Of a stretch of 64,000 bases of DNA, positions 58,887-64,000 are shown piece after piece; position 1 is the first letter of the stretch; every line of letters begins with the position of its first letter. Under the pieces are notes generated by a model. It was not told where the DNA came from, did not search any database, and saw nothing but the letters and a program-made list of their open reading frames with translations. The stretch is from positions 124,001-188,000 of the forward strand of contig DASXUX010000011.1 in assembly GCA_036504595.1 (NCBI GenBank). Reading direction: 5' to 3'. This DNA is from DASXUX01 sp036504595 (GTDB lineage Bacteria > Planctomycetota > SZUA-567 > H5-PLA8). A program made the position numbers and the translations under genes.

Positions 58887-60419
58887 ATGGCAAACATTGC
58901 AGACATGGAACGCACGCAGCAACCCATTGACGTAGAGGTCAAGGCCTCCGACACGGGGACGTGGGCGAAAAAGCTTGAGATTACGGTGCCCGTCGCTGCC
59001 GTCGATAAGGAATTTGACGCGGTGACCGGTGAATTGGCGTCCGCGGCGCGGCTGCCGGGTTTCCGGCCAGGGAAGGTGCCGCGAGCCGTTATTCAGAAGC
59101 GCTTCGGCGAGGACATTCGCCGCCAGGTCACAGCGGACCTGCTGGAACGCGCACTGCGCTCGGCCATTTCAAGAGAGAAGTTGCCGGTCATCGGGCAGCC
59201 GGCGATTCAGCCGGAGAAGTACCGTGCTGAGCGCGGCCAAGCGTTTAGCTTTGAAATTGATGTTGAGATCAAGCCGACCTTCGAGCTGGGGCAGTACAAA
59301 GGGTTGTCGATCGAGCAAGAGGAGACGGAGGTACTGCCGGAAGAGATGCAGCAGGCGATGGACCGCATCTGCGACCGGTTCGCTCAGATGGTGAACGCAC
59401 CGGCGGATCATCCGGTGGCCGAGCGCGACGTCGTCACTGGCGTACTGCGAGTAATTGTGGACGGCCAGGAAGTGCACAAGGAAGAAAGCGCTCAGTTGAT
59501 GATCATGAACGGCCAGGTGCTTGGCGGTTTCGCGACCTTGCCGGACACGTTCCTGACCGGCGCGAAACCTGGCGACAAGCGGACCGCTGAAGAAACACTG
59601 GGGAATCACTTCCCCGTCGAAGCGCAGCGCGGAAAGAAAGGGACGCTCGAGTTCGAGGTCAAGAGCATTCAGGTGCGGCAGGCGCCGGCAATCGACGACG
59701 AGTTGGCCAAGAAGATGGGGCTGCAGACAGCGGACGAACTGAAGGAGAAAGTGCGCGCCTCACTGCTGGAGAAGATGAGCGAAGAGATTCACAACAAGAC
59801 GCGCTACGACCTGCTGGATAAAGTCGTCGCGAACAGCCCGTTCGATCTGCCCCAGCGGCTGGCCGAAAAGATGTCGGATCAGACGCACGCCAGCAGCATG
59901 GAACGGCTGAAGTCGATGGGCATCGATCCGGAGATGCTGGGCCAGAACCAGGGCGCCTTTGTCGATCAGGCCAAGAAGCAGGCCGATAGCGAAATGCGGC
60001 GGTTCTTTGTCGTCGATGCGATCTCCGAGAAGGAAGGTCTCGCGGTCACCGACGACGATGTGGACGAAGAAATCGTGCGGATCGCTCGCCCGCGCAACAT
60101 GCGCGCCAGCGAACTCTACGACAAGCTTCTTGAAGAAGGCAGCCTGGAGGATCTGAAGAACGATCTGAAGGTGCGGAAGGTGCTGGAGTTTCTGGTCGAA
60201 GAATCCGATGTGAAGATCGTTCCGCGAAAACCGCTGGAAAAGCCGGCGGAGCATGTGCACGGGCCCGAATGCAACCATGGCGCCGAGCATGGCCATGAGC
60301 ATGGCGAACACGGGCACGAGCATGGCGGGGCAGAGGGCGCCGGGCCGGCAGAGGGTGCTGCAAGCACGCCGCCAGCCGCTGAAGCGGCGCCCCAGGCGCA
60401 ATCAGAGAAGAAGGAGTAG
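58887..60419 (+). CDS. tig: trigger factor, with a long histidine-rich C-terminal tail
   Basis: A 510-residue ribosome-bound chaperone and prolyl isomerase. The ribosome-binding signature lies in LPGFRPGKVPRAVIQKRFGE. The central FKBP-like part and the C-terminal chaperone arms follow. The last ~55 residues are unusual: HVHGPECNHGAEHGHEHGEH and more His/Glu/Gly repeats, then an Ala/Pro-rich end. Such tails can bind nickel or zinc. The ATG at 58887 has AAGGA six bases ahead; the open frame further upstream crosses the promoter. It is followed by clpP after eight bases. Confidence 0.95.
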   Translation: MANIADMERTQQPIDVEVKASDTGTWAKKLEITVPVAAVDKEFDAVTGELASAARLPGFRPGKVPRAVIQKRFGEDIRRQVTADLLERALRSAISREKLPVIGQPAIQPEKYRAERGQAFSFEIDVEIKPTFELGQYKGLSIEQEETEVLPEEMQQAMDRICDRFAQMVNAPADHPVAERDVVTGVLRVIVDGQEVHKEESAQLMIMNGQVLGGFATLPDTFLTGAKPGDKRTAEETLGNHFPVEAQRGKKGTLEFEVKSIQVRQAPAIDDELAKKMGLQTADELKEKVRASLLEKMSEEIHNKTRYDLLDKVVANSPFDLPQRLAEKMSDQTHASSMERLKSMGIDPEMLGQNQGAFVDQAKKQADSEMRRFFVVDAISEKEGLAVTDDDVDEEIVRIARPRNMRASELYDKLLEEGSLEDLKNDLKVRKVLEFLVEESDVKIVPRKPLEKPAEHVHGPECNHGAEHGHEHGEHGHEHGGAEGAGPAEGAASTPPAAEAAPQAQSEKKE

Positions 60420-60427
60420 CGGCACGT

Positions 60428-61003
60428 ATGACGATCATCCCTCATGTTGTCGAACGAACCGGGCGGGGCGAGAAGAGCTGGGACATCTACAGCCGGTTGC
60501 TCAATGACCGGATTATTTTCCTTGGCGGCGTGATCGATGATTTCACGGCGGCCACGATCGTCGCGCAGATGCTGTTCCTTCAGTTGACGAACAAGGACGC
60601 CGATATCGATATGTACATCATGTCGCCTGGAGGATCGGTGAACGCGGGCCTGGCGATCTACGATACCATGCAACACGTCACAAACGATGTGGCGACGTAC
60701 TGCATCGGCCAGGCGGCGAGCATGGGCGCGTTCCTGCTGACTGCCGGCACCACGGGCAAGCGCTTCTGCCTGCCCAATGCGCGCATCATGATCCACCAGC
60801 CGTGGGGCGGCGCGCAGGGGACCGCAGCGGACATCGTCATTCAGGCCGAGGAAATCATCCGGCTGAAGAAGACGTTGACCTCGCTGTACTCGAAACACAC
60901 CGGCCAGACCGAAGAACGGATCGCGAAGGACAGCGACCGCGACTTCTTCATGTCCGCTGACCAAGCCAAGGCGTACGGACTGGTGGACGAAGTGCTGCAC
61001 TAA
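60428..61003 (+). CDS. clpP: ATP-dependent Clp protease proteolytic subunit
   Basis: A 191-residue serine protease that forms a 14-mer barrel. The triad is visible: Ser in GQAASMGAFLL, His in IMIHQPWGG, Asp in KDSDRDFFM. Nothing seems unusual in length or start. It lies between tig and clpX as in many bacteria. Confidence 0.97.
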   Translation: MTIIPHVVERTGRGEKSWDIYSRLLNDRIIFLGGVIDDFTAATIVAQMLFLQLTNKDADIDMYIMSPGGSVNAGLAIYDTMQHVTNDVATYCIGQAASMGAFLLTAGTTGKRFCLPNARIMIHQPWGGAQGTAADIVIQAEEIIRLKKTLTSLYSKHTGQTEERIAKDSDRDFFMSADQAKAYGLVDEVLH

Positions 61004-61009
61004 TTTTGT

Positions 61010-61104
61010 GTGGCACGGGCAGCCGTCGTTTGTCGTTGGCTGCCCGTGGATGCGCATCTCCAGCACGGGCAGCCAACAGCGAACAGAGGCTGCCCGTGCC
61101 ACAC
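61010..61104. repeat. pair of inverted REP-like elements (BIME-like) between clpP and clpX
   Basis: A GTGGCACGGGCAGCC hairpin copy at 61010-61049 and an inverted copy at 61064-61104 ending GGCTGCCCGTGCCAC. Together they fill nearly the whole spacer and would fold into a large cruciform. Confidence 0.8.
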
Positions 61105-61119
61105 TGGAAAGGCCGTTTC

Positions 61120-62451
61120 ATGGCGCGAAGACCCAGCGGACCGACAGGCAGGCCCCCGGAACTCTGCAGCTTCTGCAATCGCAGCGCGGAGCAGGTCGAG
61201 CGGCTGATTGCCGGACCGCCGGACGTATATATCTGCAACGAGTGCGTGGAACTCTGCAATTCGATCATGCAGCGCGAGGCGCCGCAGCGCGGCCGCAATC
61301 CGCTGAAGCTCAAGCGTGTCCCCACCCCGCAGGAACTGAAGGCCGATCTGGACGGCTATGTAATCGGTCAGGAGCGCACGAAGAGAGTGCTCTCCGTCGC
61401 GGTGCACAATCACTATCAGCGCATCCTCAACCGGGAGCGCATCAAGGCCGACGATGTCGATCTCGAAAAGAGCAACGTGCTGCTGATGGGGCCGACGGGT
61501 TGCGGCAAAACGCTGATGGCTCGCACGCTGGCCAAGACGCTGCAGGTGCCGTTTGCGATCGGTGATGCGACCACGTTGACCGAAGCCGGATACGTCGGCG
61601 AAGACGTGGAGAATATTCTGCTGCGGTTGCTCCAGGCCGCGGACCACGATCTGGATGCGGCGGAGCGGGGCATCATTTACATCGACGAGATCGACAAGAT
61701 CGGGCGCAAGAGCGAGAACCCGTCGATCACGCGCGACGTCTCCGGCGAAGGCGTGCAGCAAGCGTTGCTGAAGATACTGGAAGGGACGATCGCGAACATT
61801 CCGCCGCAAGGCGGGCGCAAGCATCCCGAGCAGAAGTACATCCAGATGGACACGAGCAACATCCTCTTCCTGGGCGGCGGCACCTTCGAGGGGATTGAAG
61901 AACACATCGCGGCGCGCATCGGCAAGAAGAAGATGGGCTTCCGCGGCGAAGGCTTTGACGAAGTCTACGTGAAGGATCGCGCGAAATTGCTGCGCTACGT
62001 CGATACGGAAGACATCCTGCGCTTCGGGATGATCCCGGAATTGATCGGCCGGTTCCCGATCGTCAGCGCGCTCGATCCGCTCGATGAAAAAGCATATATC
62101 AGCATTTTGACCGAACCGCGGAACGCGCTCACGAAGCAGTACCAGAAGTTCATGGAACTGGAAGGCGTGAAGCTGCGCTTCGACCTCGGGGCGCTAAAAG
62201 CCATCGCCAAGCGGGCCGTTACCAAAGGAACGGGCGCGCGCGGACTGCGCAGCGTGATCGAAGACGTAATGCTCGATTTGATGTATGAGGCGCCATCGCG
62301 CAAGGACTTGACCGAACTGGTCATCACAGCAGAGATGGTCGAGAAAGGTACGCGGGAGAGCGACCTGAAGCCAGTGGCTCCGCCGCCAGTGATCGCAGAA
62401 GCCGATAACAAGGCGGAGTTGCCGGACGTCCCGCGTAGGGAGAGCGCGTAA
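61120..62451 (+). CDS. clpX: ATP-dependent Clp protease ATP-binding subunit ClpX
   Basis: A 443-residue AAA+ unfoldase feeding substrates to ClpP. The zinc-binding domain has CSFCNRS and CNECVELC, Walker A is GPTGCGKTLMA, Walker B is IIYIDEIDK, the pore loop is EAGYVGEDVE, and GGRKHPEQ is the RKH loop. The ATG at 61120 has AAAGG eight bases ahead; the frame upstream is REP sequence and not coding. The tail of ~35 residues is Pro/Ala/Glu-rich. Confidence 0.97.
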   Translation: MARRPSGPTGRPPELCSFCNRSAEQVERLIAGPPDVYICNECVELCNSIMQREAPQRGRNPLKLKRVPTPQELKADLDGYVIGQERTKRVLSVAVHNHYQRILNRERIKADDVDLEKSNVLLMGPTGCGKTLMARTLAKTLQVPFAIGDATTLTEAGYVGEDVENILLRLLQAADHDLDAAERGIIYIDEIDKIGRKSENPSITRDVSGEGVQQALLKILEGTIANIPPQGGRKHPEQKYIQMDTSNILFLGGGTFEGIEEHIAARIGKKKMGFRGEGFDEVYVKDRAKLLRYVDTEDILRFGMIPELIGRFPIVSALDPLDEKAYISILTEPRNALTKQYQKFMELEGVKLRFDLGALKAIAKRAVTKGTGARGLRSVIEDVMLDLMYEAPSRKDLTELVITAEMVEKGTRESDLKPVAPPPVIAEADNKAELPDVPRRESA

Positions 62452-62481
62452 CGGAAAGTTCTGAGTGCTGAGTGTTGAGGG

Positions 62482-62510
62482 CCGGGAGCGAGAGCTCCCG
62501 GTTTTCCTTT
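62482..62510 (+). terminator. Rho-independent terminator of the clp operon
   Basis: CCGGGAGC-GAGA-GCTCCCGG followed by TTTTCCTTTT, 30 bases behind the clpX stop. Confidence 0.85.
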
Positions 62511-64000
62511 TCAACAAGTGCCAACGTCCACCTTTGCGCGCATCCAGTTGATCAGGCCGCCGACGAAGAGCACTTCAATCTGGCGGGGCGAAAGGCCGTG
62601 GCGGGTCGTGAACATTCGGTGTTTTGTTAGATTCTCGACCGTCACGTGCGGGCCGCTCTGGATTTGCTCGTGGAGGTTCCTGGCGCGCAGTTGATCGCCT
62701 TGATCGATCCAATCGTACTCGTCGGGATAGTCCAGCGTCAGCGGCAGCACGCCGAAGTTCACCAGATTCTGCCAATGAATGCGCGCAAAACCTCTGGCCA
62801 CGACCATCCGCAGACCCAGGAAGCGCGGGGCGAGCGCGGCGTGCTCGCGGCTGGAGCCCTGGCCGTAATTGATGCCGCCGAGAACGGCGTGGCCGCCCGA
62901 CTTGGCGGCTTCGGCTGATAGCGACGCCGGTCCCGCACAGGCCAGCGCGCGATCGTGGTACGTCGGGTCGATGATCTCGAAGCAGAACTTCGAGATCTCG
63001 GGGATGTTGCTGCGGTAGGGCAGCACGCGAGCGCCAGCGGGCATGATCTCGTCCGTGGAAATGTTGTCCTTCACCTTCAGCAGCACCGGGACGGTCAGTT
63101 CGTCAGGAAGCGGCTCGACTTCCGGCAACGCGGCGATGTTCGGCCCCTTCTCCAATTGTTCAGCATGCGCTTCATCGATGGAGAGCGGTTGCACAAACAT
63201 ACGGGTGTTCAACAGCGGGCGAGCGGGTTCGGCGACGTGCGGGTACGGCACATTGAGATCGCGAGGGTCGGTGATCACACCGGTAAGCGCGGAGGCGGTC
63301 GCGGTTTCGGGGCTGACCAGGTAGACCAGATCGTCGCGCGTTCCGGAACGGCCCGGGAAATTCCGCGGGACCGTGCGCAGGCTGATTTTGTGCGTCGCGG
63401 GCGCCTGGCCCATGCCAATGCACCCGTTGCAGCCAGCCTGATGCAGACGCGCGCCGGCGTGAACGAGGTCGATAATGCGCCCGTCGCGCATCAGGTTCTC
63501 GAGAATCTGGCGCGAAGTTGGATTGATGTCGAACGAGACGCGCGGGTGCGCGTGTTTCCCCTTCACCATTTCCGCGGCGATGGCGAAGTCGCGGTAGCCA
63601 GGGTTTGCCGAGGAGCCCACGTACGCCTGGTAAATTTCGCGGCCGGCGACTTCGCGCACCGGAACAACTTTTCCGGGACTGGAGGGCAGCGCGATGAGGG
63701 GTTCCAATTTGGACAGATCGAGTCTCTCATCGAAGTCGTAATCGGCTCCGTCGTCGGGAAGGAGTTCGGTCCAGTCGTCTTCACGATCTTGCGAGCGAAG
63801 GAAGTCGCGAACAACGTCATCGGAAGGGAAGACGCTCGTGGTCGCGCCGAGTTCGGCGCCCATGTTGGCGATGACGTGGCGGTCCATCGCCGAGAGAGCG
63901 GCAAGGCCGGGGCCGTAGTATTCGACGATACGCCCTACCCCACCCGACACTCCGTGGCGGCGCAGCATTTCCAGGATCACGTCTTTGGCGCTGACCCAGT
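62511..64000 (-). CDS. aconitate hydratase, mitochondrial-type, N-terminal part outside window
   Basis: At least 496 residues of aconitase, the TCA enzyme that isomerises citrate and isocitrate through a 4Fe-4S cluster. Visible blocks are VGRIVEYYGPGLAALSAMDR, MGAELGATTSVFPSD, CNGCIGMGQAP with the cluster cysteines, NFPGRSGTRDDLVYLVSPET and the swivelling domain with LKVKDNISTDEIMPAGARVL and GGINYGQGSSREHAALAPRF. The frame is open to the right edge, so the N-terminus is missing. The length and order fit the shorter, mitochondrial-like type. Confidence 0.92.
   Translation of the reverse strand, partial: WVSAKDVILEMLRRHGVSGGVGRIVEYYGPGLAALSAMDRHVIANMGAELGATTSVFPSDDVVRDFLRSQDREDDWTELLPDDGADYDFDERLDLSKLEPLIALPSSPGKVVPVREVAGREIYQAYVGSSANPGYRDFAIAAEMVKGKHAHPRVSFDINPTSRQILENLMRDGRIIDLVHAGARLHQAGCNGCIGMGQAPATHKISLRTVPRNFPGRSGTRDDLVYLVSPETATASALTGVITDPRDLNVPYPHVAEPARPLLNTRMFVQPLSIDEAHAEQLEKGPNIAALPEVEPLPDELTVPVLLKVKDNISTDEIMPAGARVLPYRSNIPEISKFCFEIIDPTYHDRALACAGPASLSAEAAKSGGHAVLGGINYGQGSSREHAALAPRFLGLRMVVARGFARIHWQNLVNFGVLPLTLDYPDEYDWIDQGDQLRARNLHEQIQSGPHVTVENLTKHRMFTTRHGLSPRQIEVLFVGGLINWMRAKVDVGTC

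Noticed and set aside
61006..61119. N-terminal extension of ClpX, and the reverse frame over clpP
   Set aside because: The extension is translated REP sequence, and AAAGG plus the zinc-domain start support 61120.

Overview
The window reads as chromosomal DNA of a GC-rich bacterium, most likely a planctomycete or close relative (inference; there is no rRNA to confirm it). Supporting signs are a secreted WD40 protein with the C-terminal helical segment common in planctomycetes, a fused SecDF, Tat-signal Gfo/Idh/MocA and SGNH-type enzymes, secreted DUF4091 and PQQ-propeller proteins, and many GTG and TTG starts.

Layout. 1-1.7 kb: ECF sigma factor and membrane anti-sigma factor. 1.8-6.6 kb (minus): secreted glycosidase-like protein, SGNH/DUF4886 hydrolase, MazF-type toxin-antitoxin pair, enolase. 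6.9-12.6 kb (minus): two tandem paralogous secreted Ig-like proteins, a small secreted protein, UDP-glucuronate decarboxylase. 12.9-16.3 kb: Tat oxidoreductase and M3 peptidase. 16.6-19.7 kb: tRNA-Leu and tRNA-Lys bracket a methyltransferase remnant, DUF2293, an alpha/beta hydrolase and a small protein. 19.9-24 kb: sugar-related genes (Tat TIM-barrel-like protein, RhaT-type transporter, sugar isomerase) and obg. 24.3-30 kb: TolC, SWIB protein, YbjN-like protein, tRNA-Ala, RlmI-type methyltransferase, repeat lipoprotein. 30.2-34.4 kb: zinc dehydrogenase, TetR regulator with two operator-like sites, a probable structured RNA, FAD oxidoreductase. 34.4-43.1 kb: ExbD/ExbB, a RAYT transposase, secDF, yajC, tgt, and a toxin-antitoxin cluster upstream of tgt. 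43.1-46.6 kb: frr, pyrH, tsf, rpsB. 47.3-54.1 kb: secreted WD40, DUF4091 and PQQ-like proteins. 54.2-64 kb: ETF-ubiquinone oxidoreductase, Nudix, FHA and DUF4388 proteins, the tig-clpP-clpX operon, and a truncated aconitase.

Two kinds of non-coding structure stand out. First, REP-like palindromes led by GTAG or GTGG occur in several sequence families throughout the window. One family flanks the RAYT transposase. Copies lie in frame inside at least six genes, and at three genes the GTAG head supplies the TAG stop codon. Second, many spacers hold inverted repeats built from a short repeated word, with a different word at each place.

The best candidates for something new are the REP/RAYT network with its in-gene insertions, the TetR-associated structured RNA at 32.1-32.5 kb, five IS21-end-like direct repeats without a transposase at 49.06-49.34 kb, and four direct repeats upstream of the SWIB gene.
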